From: Montifringilla adamsi
Lineage: Eukaryota; Chordata; Aves; Passeriformes; Passeridae
Assembly: GCA_017590115.1 (NCBI GenBank)
Contig: JAGGNK010000225.1
Span: 503,896 to 567,895 of the forward strand
Reading direction: 5' to 3'
DNA length: 64,000 nt
The position numbers were made by a program, and so were the translations under genes. The notes beneath the pieces were generated by a model. The model was given only the letters and a program-made list of their open reading frames with translations, did no database searches and was not told the origin of the DNA. This document shows, piece after piece, positions 13,179 to 27,800 of this stretch; the stretch's first letter is position 1, and each line of letters starts with the position of its first letter.

Positions 13179-16100
13179 AAGCAGTGTTTCAGCAGGATCC
13201 AGGGTTCTCAAAGCATGCAATCCAAAGACCAGATTTGAGCTGTTCTGGACTGAGAAGTGTTAAGTCATTCAGTTTTCAACCAAGCGGTCAAATTTAAAAC
13301 TGTAGACTTTGCAAAGGTGATAACTTGTTTAAAAAACAGTATTTTATAAAGCACAGAGTATTAATAGGGAGCATGGATTTATTTATTGATAAAATTCAGG
13401 AGTTGTATTTGCTTCATAGGTTTTCTTCTCAAAATCATGTTTCTTCCATAGCTGGTTGTATGTTTTACTGTTAAATTACTTCACAGTACACTTTAATCAA
13501 GGAAAAATAATTTTTTTACCAACTAACTTGTGTGTTCCTTTGAGAGGTGGAAGAAATGAAGACTGTTAGAGGATATATCACTGTGAAGTAAAACTGAAGG
13601 GAAAAGTTCATGTTGTGTGACTGATGTAATATTTAGATGAAAGAATGAGCAAGGAGAACTTGTCCTTTACCATGTATGCTGAAAAGATGAAACATTGATT
13701 TCAACTAAAGATGTATGTTTTCTGGATAGGGGGAGATGTAAACAAAAATAGAGGTTTACTGATGCTGTGCTGTCTACTGTGTCTGCCAGCAGGCTGAGAT
13801 TATGACTTTCCCCTCATTTGTGTATCTAGTGTATTAATACAGAAGCTTTCTTTTAAGGTATGATCCTTACAGGGGCTAGTTTATTACTAATTTTTCCAAA
13901 AGATGAAGTGAAAGTGGGGCTGAGAAGCACAGACCACTGCATGAGAGAGTTTCTTAGAGTGAGAAACTGCTAAGAAACATTGCAAAGCACAGAGGAAACT
14001 AAATGCACGAGACAGAAAGGACAAGAGCTGTGGGGCTCATAGTTGTGACCGTGTTTTCCTTGCATGCAACGCTACTCTCCCAGAAAGCATTAAGGAGTAA
14101 TTAAAACTTCAGCTTGTGAATCAAAATATTGAATCTATTGTTGATCCTGAGACAAATCTTTCATGTGCTAGGACAATTATTCAACTCATAATTTATGTGA
14201 TACGTATCATCAAACAGACTTTTCTTTCTTTCCAACCTCTTCACTTTAAGTGTGCAATTCTTAGATTTAAATGAGTGTTTGTGAGTATGAATTTCCTTAA
14301 AAAAAAAAAAGTAAAATTTCCTCTCTTTTGGATGAAATATTTAATTGTGAAGAAGTCTTTAATTGTGAAGAAAATTCAACAGACAAAAACCATACAGTCA
14401 AGAACATGTGTCTTTTGAGTGTCACAGTTTAGTTGAGACTAGAAAGATTTTTTAAAACTATTTGTTGGGCTCTGAAAATTTGTAAGTTAGATAAATTAGT
14501 TTCATGCTTTCAAGTTAAATGATCGATCAGTTAAGAGTCAAATCTTCTTGGAATCTTCCTATGAATCTGTGCTGGTTTTTGGATGCATGGGAAGTGAGTT
14601 TCCTCCCTCCACCCCCAATAATTTTTTCTTAAACTAAGCTGTGTATATTTACTTCTGCAAAACAATAGGAATCATAGTAACAAAAGTAGATGTCTTTTAT
14701 GCTGCAGGGTAGAGCTGCTGATAAACACTGTATCCTGGAATCTTTCTGTTTTCAGAAGGAACTAGAGTTAAAAATGAATGCTAAAAGGGATGCTTCAGAT
14801 AGCAGTTTTGCAGAAATTTTGATTGCTATTGTGATCCAGCTACCTTTCTTTCTCTTCATGCTGTGCAAGTTAAACTATTTCCTTTGCAAGAGGAAAGAAA
14901 ATAATCCACAGTTCGTCACATTTTTACTTGTATCACAGTGGGGTTTTTTTCTTCCTTTAAGCTGTTTACCATCACCTTTAAGTAATTTGCTAACGTCTTT
15001 CAATCTTTAAATTTTTTAAAATGTGTTATTACATAGCATAACTGTTGTTACAGATGATCTGTTGTTACAGATCACGTAGCAGTTAGTTTAAATGGAAGAA
15101 TCTCTTTTATAGCCTTTCACACACTAGTTCTTTAGTTAAAATCCCTCTGGGTTTTGCTGCTACCATATTGTTTGGCATTGGTGTAATGGTTTCTTTCAGC
15201 TCTTCTTCTTTCTTGATTTTAACCTTTAATAATAAATTATAAACCAGATTGTCAAGTTATGGTACTTTATAAGGCTATGTAAATTTTCTTCAGACCAAAG
15301 TCAAGGAGACAGCTTACTGGTGATTTATTTGGGGATCCTGTATGTTTATGTCATGACTTGTGCATAGTGAAGTGTAAAATTATGCAATACCCTACACAAT
15401 GTGGCATTGTATAGATACATTTCTGACTTTAAAGCCTTTAAATTTAAAGCCTAGTATCTTCATCTGTACATCTGTACACTTCATTCTGTATGGTGTTTAT
15501 TTATAGATATGTTTCCATATTCACTTGCTTATTAAGGATAAGAATGAAGACTTTTAGTAAGGATTGTGTTAAGTGTTCTATTGATAATTTGAAAAAAATA
15601 TATATGTGGAAGGACTATATTGCAGTAACATAAATAAATTTTCTTCACAAAAAACCTGTGTTTACTCTTGAGGAAAACTTAATCATCACATATTTAAGGC
15701 TTAAGCTACCTAGGAAGCATAGACATCAATCTTTATTTTCAGTCAAGTTTGTATTTATACTGTCAGAAAACAATATTTGTGGAAATTGTAAATGAGTGAT
15801 GATATCACAAAAAAAAGCAGTCGTCTTTGATGACAGTTTCAAAGAAAGCTCTGCCACTGTGTCATGATGCCTGCTGGATTTCTGGAATATTCAAAATGCT
15901 ATATGGCTTATTGTCCTTTTGGATGAGCTTAAGGCTTTCACACTACATAGAGGTATTTCTGACATTAAGAATGAAAATCCATATTTTGTATTAATTAAAA
16001 AACTAAGCTGGTCACTCCTAATTTTACAGCTCTTGATAATCACATGATCAAGGTTGCTTTGGCATATTTTGCATCTTCAGGAGGAAAATGTTATTTCCTT

Positions 16101-19100
16101 ATGTTCTTGCTCTGTATCTAGCATAAATGCAAAATATATAATGTTTTTCTCTTAACATTTTAATTACTGTTACATACCTCTTTGAAGGTGTGCAGTGCCT
16201 TGTTACCAGCACAGGAGCGAGCTTCAGTAGTTGACAACAGAGGCCGTGGAGCAAGCAATGTTGCTGGCAGAGGCAGTGAGCAAGCTGGCCTACAGAATAG
16301 CAGCCATCAGTGCTAAGACAGTGCTTCTAGGGTGGCTGGCGATCAGCAGCTTGAGCCTGTGTTTGGGAGGGGTCTTTATAGCAGAGGAAAAGAGGTTTTC
16401 TTGTATGTGATCATTGCCTATAATTAATTTCTTCTTCAGCTTACTGAAATGGTAGCCTTTATCTATGTAAGGTCAGTTTATTTTTAGTACAAGTACATGG
16501 TTTTGAAATTTCCCGTAGTTTGGCTTCACTTTCTTTGAAATCTTTATTTTGGCACCAACAGCATTGTACTCCATATTAAATCCCCATTTTGGAAGTAGGA
16601 GCTGCATCTCCTTTGCAAACATGAAAGAGGAAGAAAGAGTAAATGAATATAGTAATTATCTAGAGACATGCTACAGAAGATAAAGGAAATTTTCATTCTT
16701 CTCATGCCCTTAGCTTTTGTTTTCGCAGTCAGATTCTATAAAAATTAATAAAGTATGCAGTAGAACAGTTAGTTTAAATATAACTATGGTTATCACTGGT
16801 ATAGCTTGAAATTGTCATGTTTTGAAATTTGCCCTTTTGGGACAAATTTCAAGTAATTAATTTGTTCTGCCATGTAGAATCTCATAGAAGAATGTAACAG
16901 TTTTAATTTACATGCATAGAGAGAGGTCTTTTTTGAAATAATTATTTTCCGTTAAAATTGCCCATGCTCTTTTTTTCATAATGAAACCTATGATCATATT
17001 CTTTCTTATTGTTGACTTAAAAATAATAACATAGAAAGATGACTAGCTAAATTCTAGGAAAATCATCAATATAAATGTAAGTTTCTCTGGAACTATCCCA
17101 TTTCTAATTAATTGAACTGTACTGAAGAATTTGTGACTTCTAGAAAATGAGAGGGGAGGAAAATACTGCAGCTGAATGCTGAGGGGAGGTAATAAGGGAG
17201 TTGCTTACAGCTTTTTTAGAAATTAAAAGATTGTTTATAGGATTCAGTGATTCCAGAAGTAATGCTAAATAGATATCTGCCACAGTTTTAACATGTGGAC
17301 GTGTTCTAAAGAAGGATTTTGCAGTACTAGACTTACCCTTCTGTTTCCAACTATATGTGACTCACAAAGATTTTAGAAACTTAGAGTTCCTGACTTTCAG
17401 ATGTTTATGTTTTTTGCTATGAATGCAGTGGGTTTTATCCTGGAATTGCAGAATCATTAGCATAAATTATTATCAGAATTTTAAAAAATCATAAAACAGC
17501 TGAAGTAGTTTCAGGGCAGGCACCTGTTTCTGTAGTTAGTTGTGTAATATGCCTTATTTAGTCAGGGAAATTGATCTGGTAGATATGGAAGAATACTTTG
17601 TTTCATTAACCTATTATTGAATTTCACACTTTGTGGTGGCCTCTTATTTGACTTTTTACTCAGCACTATAGATTACCTGTTTTTAAAGAAATGTCCAAAA
17701 TCAAACTGAGCTTTCTAAGCACCGGTTTCTAGTTCCTGCTTAGAAATAGAAGGAAAGAATAAACTTAATCCAGTTGTAGCTCTTCTATTGCTCTCGCCTT
17801 GCCTATAGCCAAGTAATAATCCCCCAAAAAATGTTAAAATGCTGCCTTGAAGTAGGAGAGGTAGAAAGTCTTATGGTGTAAAAAAGGGAGTCTTAAGATC
17901 TTAGGAGATGATTAATGTGTTTGGAATGATGGAATGAGTGCTGGAATAGAGGAGGATGTTGCAGCCTTGCTTTGGTAGCTGTCCTTTTTTTGAGCTATTC
18001 CATTCACCTCGTTTATCACAGTCTGAAAGAAGGAATATTCGCCATGTACAGTCCTGGCACTCAGAAGGCAGGTGCTGCTTTCTCTGAGGTAGGCTTTGTG
18101 CTGGAAGAAGTGTACATCAGGGAAGGGTTTGGCAGCATGGTTACTCGTCCTGCCTGCCTGTTCACTTTCACTGTGTGGCCTCACAGAGATCTGGTGCAAG
18201 CAGCTCGGTGAGGCTAAGCTGTCTTACCTCACAGTTGTGCTGTGAAAGCTGAAATGGATGTGGTGGCACAAGGGCAGTGTGAGCTCCTGTCTGCTTAAAG
18301 AGGTGCTTGTCAAGTGTCTATGAACTGTGGACAGGGAAGGATGTCAAGGTAGCTTTATAAGCAGGATTTGGCTGCTCTTTTTTTCAGCTGGACTTAAATA
18401 CTGAATAACTAAGAAGTAACTAGTGGAAGACCCATGTACAGAGAGAGATTAGGGACATGGTGGGACTTTAACCTCTGTGGAAAGATTCAATTAGATTCCT
18501 CTAAGATATTATCTAGGGCACACTATCCTATTGTGTAGAGTTTTTCAACACTAAAGGCCTTGCAAACCCAGAGCAGCCCGTAGCAGATCTTTGTCACTAC
18601 GTTAAATGCTTTACGTTACAAAGTATTTTAAAAATATCTCTTTCACCTCTGTGTGGGAAAGAAAGAGATTGAACAAGCAGTCTTTACAGGCTGAATTTTT
18701 GTAATCTCTTTGAGTATTCTATATGAGCAGAGTTGTGAAAACACTGAAGAAGTAAATGTTGTCTTTTTCTTCCATTCAGACCATCACATACACATTTTGT
18801 ACTTCAACTTGTGCAACTGCCATGGTGTCAGTTCATCTTTGCAATCTTCTAGAACATTTTTGCATTTGGTTTGGTTTTGATTTCAGTCAATGAGTAAGAA
18901 GGGTTATCATTTATAAGCTGGCTAAACAAGGAGATGATGAAAAGCATCTTTTTAGTATTCTTGTACCTGAGAAATACCTTGATCAGCCACCTGCAAAAAC
19001 AGTGGCATTCCTACCAGTTTTTATATACTACATCCTTCCAAGGGGCATGCTGTAGTTAATAAATGTGCTGTAATTGTTTGGGTGGATATATAACTTAGTA

Positions 19101-21772
19101 TTGATATCAAAAGTTAAAAATTGGAGCAGTGTTTCAGTGGAGCATTCAGACAATAACAAAAAGTATAACAAAGATCTTCAGGTAAGATTCTAAATTCTTC
19201 TGTAAGAAGCGAAGTTTTGTAGTCAGGGCTCTAGACTTAGCAAGCCTAGGCCAGGCCAGTTATTCTACAGTGTCTTGATTGAATGTTAAATTGTTTTGTT
19301 TTGGTTTTTTAATAAAAACATAGTTAAAAGTATGTAATTTTAAAAAATACTCCTTGTATCAGTTTGAAGATATGAAGACAGTTAGACATTTGAAATTATG
19401 ATGGTTCTCTGTATTGCTTTGTTGATCTTTTATTAAACCAAATAAAACAGTTTCATAGGTGATGAGCTTGGGGTTTAAAGAGTTCCTTTGTGTTTTCGCT
19501 GCTGTAGTGGGTTAATGGTTGTCAGTGTAACGGCACAATCTAGGGAACTGTCTTAGGATGTAGTGACTGAATGATGTGTCAGTTTTAAGTACCGACACTT
19601 GTCATGGATGAATGTTGTAATTTTGGTATAATTTTTCTCCTGTCAAAGCTGGTTTAGTCCACCATCCTGGAGCAGCAGTTCATTGTGTGCTGCAGTGAGC
19701 TACAGCTTCAGTTTTATGAATACAGGCCAGTTACACAAAGAGTTGTAAAACAGGTCACTGCAGCCATCTGCATTGTGTTTCTTTGTGTGTGTGCTAAAAA
19801 TGGAAGAGGTTGGAAAATATTTTCTTCTGAAAATGTCTGAGGTGTTTTTTTTAATACCAGTGTATATAAAATTAAATATGAGATTGTAAGAATACATGTT
19901 GGATGTGGTAATACACCACAGTTTTTAACAGCCTTCTGGAAATATGCAGAGGTTTCTTCTGTTGAATAAATGCTAAGTTAAAAACCAAATTAAAGCCTCC
20001 ACTTTACTGAAACAAAGCCTCCAACAGGAGTTGCATCAGTAGCAGTTTTTCTTCCTGCCTCCAGTAAGTAAAAGGAAGGTTTAGTGTAATAAAGGACCAT
20101 AATTTATACTTTCTACTACATCTGCACATACAGCTTTTGTTTAATTAGCATGATATGCATTTTACAATCAAAATATGCTCTTTAGGTGCAATACGAGTGC
20201 TGGTATACTCAGTGTAGTGATAATAGTTAAAAATTAATATCAGTATTGCATATTAATAACATTCTAGTATTTGTGCAAGTGCATGACGTCTAGTAACCAA
20301 TTAACATTTCTTTAAAATACAGGGTTTATATTTTTTAGTTCTCTTAATGTAAAAATGATTTTGTTTTTTGTCACAATTATATGTTGTACTTAAATATACT
20401 GTTAAGATGTAGTTTCATGGTTAGAATAAGTCTCTGCTGTTGCTGGAGAAGAATGAACACTCATGTTTTCTTCCATCCACACTAACACCTGTGCTCCTTC
20501 ATGAGCAGCTAAATTTGGCTAAAAAGGTTTTTAAGCACCCTAGCCTAGTCACAGTCTTCTGTTGTGAATGACTTTCCCACACTAGGGAAGCAGCAGGAAC
20601 ACATGATTAACAAGCATGAGGGGAACCTAATTGCTCCTTTTAGCACAGACCCCATATAAGCCAGTACTCTGAGCAGTGTTTTTGCAGCCGATGCAAGCCA
20701 ACATGATGGCTTATCCCTACCCCTTTGCAGTGGATCCTGCCACTTCTCAATATTTCTTTCAGCTGAATAACTAGTCTAGCTCAGCTTAGAATGCTGGTAG
20801 GCTGGAGAATTGATTAACCTCATAGGAAAACTCTTGGGCACTGGACTTGATGCAAGATAAATAGTTCATGGTCATGTGGGAATACTGGACCAAGGGCACT
20901 GGGAAGTTCTCTTTCCACCAAAGTGATGAGAAGCTGTTTAGATCAACTTATTCCATCATGTAGAATCACTCCCTTGGTCTTTATTTTTCATTAAAATTCT
21001 TTTATGGAAGAGAGTGGTGAAAGTTTCAGGAAATGTAACTGCCTTTCAGAGGTGTTTTGTTTGTTCAAGGTGTACCTTGTTTCTTGGTGTTTTGAAGCTG
21101 ATGCTTGGCTGGGATATTACAGCAGTCTTAATGAGTAAACAGACATAACTAGAGCTAGATGCTGATTTTTGAATGACAGACCTGTGGTACTCAAACTCTT
21201 TTCTGTCAGTAGTTAGAAGTTCAAATTTTTAACATTCTTAAAGTAAATACTTTGATCTTTGTCCTAAGAATTTGATGGTAAGTCATATGTATTCAAAAAA
21301 AATGTACTGAAACCAGATTTTTTTTTTTAAATGTGCCATGGGTTTGTTTAAATATGTCTCAAATTAGTTTTGCTCAAGGTCCCCTGTGTCCTGTTGCAAA
21401 GGCAGACTTTACCTGTGTGGCTGTGCATTTGTGGAAGTAATGTTGTATTGCAGACGCAAAGCCTGCAGCCAGCTCATTTCTTTTCTTAAGCATTTGTTAT
21501 TCTTGGTATTTTGAAAAGTGAACTGTAGTGAGATAGATTTAAATATGAAGTGTAACATAACTTTTTCCCATGTCTCAATAAATCAATAAATTCAGGTATG
21601 TTGAATTCAGCTATGTTTTTTTCCCTGAAAAACGAGTTCTTGGCAGTTGTGGGTATTGTGTATAGGAAGGGGGGTGTTCTTGGGAAGAATAAGTAAAGGG
21701 AGTTGTTGCACTTTTACATCGAGCTTTCTCTGGAACAGCTTTTACTAGTAATCTTGTCTTTTATTTCTTTAG

Positions 21773-21844
21773 TGTGGTCCTGACAAGCTGCCTCTGGTGT
21801 CAGTAATAGACCTTCTACCATGAGCAATTCTACTCCAACTACAG
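21773..21844 (+). CDS. PTBP3: PTBP3 exon with start codon
   Basis: A strong acceptor (CTTTTATTTCTTTAG) precedes 21773 and a GTATAC donor follows 21844. The ATG at 21820 opens the reading frame and gives MSNSTPTT plus the first base of a Gly codon. It resembles the MNSSTPSTG start of mammalian PTBP3. The in-frame codons just upstream also resemble the long-isoform residues before that Met, but TGA at 21781-21783 closes this frame inside the exon. Translation therefore starts at this Met unless another acceptor is used. Confidence 0.8.
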
Positions 21845-24800
21845 GTATACATGAAAAAAAACCCCTCAAAGTTCTTCAGCTGTTCTTTCTCTGTGTTGTT
21901 TTTTTTTTTCCTTTGTTGTGTTGTGTGTGTGTGTGTTGAGGAAGATGCAGTAAGTGTATGTGTTTGTTTACCTGTAGTTTTAGATCAGACGGGAAGTTGA
22001 AAGTGAGAGAAAGCTGTTACTACTTTTGGTAATATTACTTCCAGCATTAGGTGTACACGGAGTGTTAATGACCAATGGTTGCATGAAGTAACTTTATGTC
22101 AAATAAATTAACTAAATCATGACATAGACAATTACCTGTCAGCAGTGGTTTCCAAATAGTTTATTTTATATCAGGGCAAAGGACAGAGCAGATCACCTTT
22201 TGGTAAGTGTCTAAGACTTGCTATATTTTCAGTGGGGAAGAAGGAAGAGTCTGAGGAGCTAACTTGAAGATTTTTCTTTTTGATTTCTTTGACTTGCACA
22301 TGTCAGGTTGTTTATACTTCTGCTGATCAATTCAATGTGATGTCCAAATGTTTCTGCTTGGCTTGAAATAGCATTAGCTTATAGCTCAGCAATGTAATAG
22401 CTGAAGTATATATTATTAATTAACAGTGCAACGACTGATCCTTCACAGTGGTATCCCAGGTATCTAAATGATATAGAGGTTTTTGGGATCTATTAGTAGG
22501 CATTCTCATTAATAATCTTATAAATCTAAAATTAAATGTGGTCACTCTTGAAATGCATCTTTTTACCCAATACAGTTGCTCCAGCTGCAGGACTTGTTTT
22601 TTGTTGTTATGTTTGGGGGTTTGGAGCTTTTTTGGTCTGGTGGGTCACATATCTAAAATGTGTACCTCTCTACCTCAGGCTGCTGAGGGAATACATTTGT
22701 ACCAGTCATGAATTGTGATTGTAATGAGCTTCCCTTTGTACATCAGGAACCAATTTTCATAAGCCTTTTCATAAGGCTTCTTTTGGTCTGTCTGAAAGCA
22801 TTTTTTACTTTCACTCAATTGAGAGTACAATTCAGAAAGGTGATCACCTTTGGCATGCTTTAAAGAAATGTTGAATCAATTTGGAAATTTAGATGTTGGA
22901 AGATATAGATGGTTATCACTCTGCATCAAAATTAGTATCAAACCACAGCTGGAGAAAGAAGCATGGTTTAAAAACTATGAGGTTTTATATTTGAGATGTG
23001 CTAGTTTTTATTGCTGATTTGGTAACTTAGCTAAAGTTTCACAAGAAAAGAAGCACTGCAACAGTTTGCCACTTAGCTCCATTTTGTCACCTCTGACAGT
23101 GTGTCAGAACCCAGAAGATACTGCTTCTGCAAGTCTGTCTTATATAAAACTAAAAGGAAAATTCATACTAGGCTTCATTTCCTGTTTCCTTTGGTCCAGC
23201 ATTCCTTGACTTAGTATTAAGTCAGGGACATCTTGTCCATTTAGGACCTGAAAAGTAACAAAATAGGTTGTTAGAGTTTACTAGTAATATGTCCTGTCAT
23301 GTCTTGGTACCAATATGTTTAATATGGTCATGTTTGTCTTAAAGTTCGCATTTTTCAGAATGCATATTTTTCAGAGCACATGAAGCCATTTAAAACTTCT
23401 TGATGGAAAAATCAATGCATAACAGACTTTTCAGTTTTACAGGTGGGAGAATTGTTAAGTGTGGTATGGTTGGGGCTTTGATCATCCAACTTAAAATTTT
23501 ACAGGCTTCCAGTAATAAAAAGACTCTCTGTAAACATCCTTATGCAGAATGACTTGTGTGAGCCAGTTCTCAGCCTTAGACTGCATGCAAAACCTACAGC
23601 AAAATCTGAAATTTCTTATATAGCTCACACAGAAATTTCTTCCAATCTTTTGTGTTTTTCCTTGGAAGGCTAAATGCAACAGATTAGCTATTAAGGCTCT
23701 CTTTCTTGCCTCCATTGCAACTGCTTCTAGAACAATATACTTGTTCCAGATATGGCGTACTGCTTTAAAGTGCTCTCAAGGATACTGAGTAAAGTTCCTG
23801 AAATGCAGTCATTGGTCACTTACCAATCCAGATCAGTCCCTTACAGGATCCAAACAGGCATATGTCCAAGAAAAACCACACTTCTGGCAGTATGTCAAAG
23901 TGGAAGATGTAAGAGTTTGTATGGATTTCATGCTATCTTTTTCAAAGACTTTTTAAAACTTAAAATAATTTGAAACAGCAGGCTTTCTTTAATAAAGTAA
24001 AAACAAACCCAAAACCTCGAGTTAGCCATTCAGTCACAGAAAGATAAGTTGGTGATAAAAGGAAAATTAATATATTACCTCCCAATTGGGACTTTCCCCT
24101 CTTTTGTGCAACTAACATTTTGTAAATACCTTATGTAGGCATCTGGGGAGAAGCTACTGACCTCCCATTAAAAAAAAACCAAAACAACAGCAAACTAAAA
24201 CCAAATCTTCAGAAAATAAACAAACAAGTCCAAAGCAAAGCCAGACATACCCCACCCTGCCTTTGCTATCAAGATTTGAAATAGTTGATGATATCTTCTT
24301 ACACTGTCCCTTTGTATGATATGAAATATCTTTTCATAGGGTTTGAAGAACTTAGTACCTAAGTCAATGTCAGTGCTGTGGCAGCAGTTTCTCTCCTTTA
24401 GGTTTTGACATGTACACTGTGCAATGAGTTTGTCTTGTTTACTTTTCTGTCTCCCTCCCTAAAATATTTTAGGTAATGAGAAGACAAAAAGTCGAGGAAA
24501 ACGATCACTATGTTCCCCTTCACGTGTCATTCATATTCGTCAAATTCCAGATGGTGTTACTGGAGCAGAAGTTATTTCATTAGGTTTCCCTTTTGGCAAA
24601 GTAACCAATGTCTTGATGCTAAGAGGAAAAGGTCAGGTATGTGCTTTTCAATGTTTCAATAACAAGAGCAAGACTGAAGATGTGGTTCATGTTATGATAA
24701 TTTTGATCTTGACCTTGGGTGAAATGATTGCAACAATGTCTAAATATTTCATTGATAGCAGAAGATTTTCACATTTTTAAATGTGAAAGGATGTTTTGAA

Positions 24801-27800
24801 ATTTAAGTTTTTAATATGCTTTTGGATTACATAATGAACTAAACGTTTGTTAATAGTACTGTTAAACATTATATCCACTTTATGTGAGAACATATAGATG
24901 ATAAAGATAGATGTCACTGTTGATGACATATGTCTTCAAAGAGCCTGCCTGCTTAAGTTACTAACATGTAATTTTTTAATGCTGTTAGATGTGGCAGAGT
25001 AGTTTATATCATGAAGAAGCACAGAAATCCTAAAAATAATAAGCATTCATTGAAAAAATTGTCTGGAGCACTGAGCTGGATTAATACAATGCATAAGCTA
25101 ATGGATGTTTAATGTTCTGTTCCAGCTTTTGCATTCACTATGCATGTCAGCTGCCTAAGTAATAGTGCTTGATTTCAGGAATTTAATAAATTGATTAGTA
25201 GCGTAGTACTTTTAGCAGTGTTTCTTCCCATATGTCATACTCATTCTACCTCTTCTTAAATGACATAATGTACTTACAATGTAAAACTCTCTAAGAAACC
25301 CCACAAATTGAATAAAACAGCCCCATAAACATGCACACACAAATGCATTCTAAGGCTGAGTAAATCAGTATTGTACTTTCACATAATCTTTTTCTAGTGA
25401 GAGTGGAATTAGGAAAAAGTTATGCTTTTTTCTCTCTTGTAAACAAAAACAACATTGAAATCAGCTATGTATTGGTTGCAGGCATTTTTGGAAATGGCTT
25501 CCATAGATGCTGCTGTTTCTATGGTGAATTACTACGCTCTTGCTACACCCCTCCTCCACAATCAGCCAGTTTATATGCAATATTCCTATTACAAGGAACT
25601 TAGGACTGACAATCAACCTAATCAGGCTGTAAGTACAATATTTCTGTTTAATAGGGTATAATTGCATGAGTTGTGAATGCATGTGTTAATACAGAAAGTA
25701 TTAAGGTGTTTTCTGCTTCTCACGTTGCCCTGCTAGTGGTAGTGCACAAGAAGATGGAAAGGGTCTCAACTAGGACAGTTGATCCCAACTGACCCAGGGG
25801 ATGTCCCACACTATATGATGCTGGGCTCAGCACTGAAAGCTGAGGGAAGGACAAGGAAGGAGGGATGTTCAGAGTTGTGGCCTTTTTCTTTCCAAGTAAT
25901 TGTTAAACTAAATCAAGTTCCTACTTTCTTGGAAATGTTTAAACACCTCTCTGCCAATGGGGGAAGTGTTTAAACACCTTTTTTTTGCCTTGCACATGCA
26001 GCTATTGCTTTGCCTATTAAACTGTCTGTAAATGAACCCATGAGTTTTCTCACTTCTATGCTTCCAATTCCCTTTCCTTGTTGTGCTAAGGGAAAGTGAC
26101 TGAGCAGTTGTGTGGCACTTTGCTGCATACCAGAGTTAAACCACAACACTAGTAAATAGACAGGCTGCTCTTCATTATACCAGTAGACAAATTCTGATAT
26201 AGATGTAATTTCAGTAACTTCTTACAGAGAGAGTCTTTTCAAAATCTGTAAAATTATTGTGAAGGAGCTCAAGTTCAAAAGTAGTTCACCATAATGACCA
26301 TGAAATCAAGTGAAGGTGGCAGGAGGACTGCTTGTATGAACAAGGAGCTCCTGATTGGGTTTAAAGATAAAAGAGAGGCATAGGACACTTGGAATCATAA
26401 ACAGATGCCTCAGGAAGATTATAGAGCATTATCTAAACATGCAGGGATATGGTTAGGGAAGTCAAAGGCTACATGGAGTTGTCTCTGATGAGAGATGTGA
26501 AAAGCAGCAAGTTTGGTTCCTTGAGGTATATCAGCAGTAGAAATAAGATTTCATTTTTTCTAAAAAAATATGTAGGCCTGCTGCTGAATGGGGCAGGGAC
26601 AGAGATGGAAAAGGCTGAATTACCAAGAGCCTTCTTGGCAGCCTATGGTGGTTAAGACTTGTGCTTGAGAAGAGTGGAAAAGTCTTGATGAAAGAAGTAG
26701 AAAAAAATAACATTAGAGAACATTTAAATTAATTTGATAAACGAAAAGTCTATGGCCCTAGTGAGATACACTTTTGAATGCTGAGGGAGCAGATTGGTGT
26801 CATTGCACTGCCAATGTACAATCTTGAAAATGTCATGGTAGTTGGAAAAAGTTACTGAAGACTAGAAAAAAGAAAATCCTTCCATGTCCTATCTTAAGAA
26901 AGGATAGCAAGGAAGATGAAAAGAAAGATCTGGGGAACCACTGCTTGATCAGCCTTACTTTGGTTGCTGGGTAAGGAATGGAGCAACTCATTCTGGAAAC
27001 TATCTCCAAACATTCTAAGGAGGAGAAAGTGGTTAGTCATAGTGAAGCGTAGTTTTTAAAAGGACTTTATGCTAACCAATGTGATGGCCTTTTATGGTGA
27101 GATGACTGGATTGATGGACAAGACAAGGGGTTATTGTTCATCTTGACTTTGCCAAGATTTTTGGTTTTGTTTCCAGTAACATCTGAATAGATGAACTGAT
27201 TTATGCAGTCTAGTTAAGTGAACTGTGAAGTGATTTGAAAGGCTGAAATGGTTGTGACCAATGGCATAAAGCTGGGGTCCAGTCACTGGCAGAGTACCCT
27301 AGGGGTTAATGCTGTATTTTAGATTCCTGGATGAATCTCAATTGACTTCCCATTTAGATACATAAGTTGTATACTGTGATGGATATATAATGATTTTTTT
27401 TTCTCTGGAAGAATGTTGACAGTAGTGATTTGGGTATAAATCATTCATCTGTGCTGGCACAAAAGTCACACAAATCTTGCAAGCTTGTCAGTCTGGTAAA
27501 TGTTATTTGTCTCTTTCCTCATCTAAGATTGCTATCTGTTTGTTATCTGCAAAACCAAACAAATGACAAGGTTTTTGTTTTAAGGATGTAGTTTGCGCAA
27601 GAGCATCAGGAAAACTATAAGTATATTTGCAAATAAGACTGCTTGGGTCTCTTTCTGAGTATTTTCAACTTGCTTTCTTCTATAACAGCATTGTCTGCTT
27701 TTGAAAATAAGCTGTTTGGCACTTATATTTGAGTTATATCTAAATTTTAAAGAGACCCTAGTAGAGCAGCTGAATACTGTTACTGTCCCAGTCCCTAGGC

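Larger units (their letters stand above)
7351..21772 (+). other. PTBP3: first intron of PTBP3, mostly AT-rich
   Basis: No coding exon was recognised here. In mammals a longer PTBP3 isoform uses upstream coding exons with a KRGSDE-type nuclear-localisation motif. I looked for such an exon and did not find one. The interval contains microsatellites and one short CR1 tail (11703-11742). A patch at about 16180-16400 is more GC-rich than its surroundings but has no recognisable content. Confidence 0.55.

Noticed and set aside
17912..18211. Overlapping frames of 79 and 95 codons on opposite strands in intron 1
   Set aside because: No family resemblance and no convincing splice sites; treated as chance.
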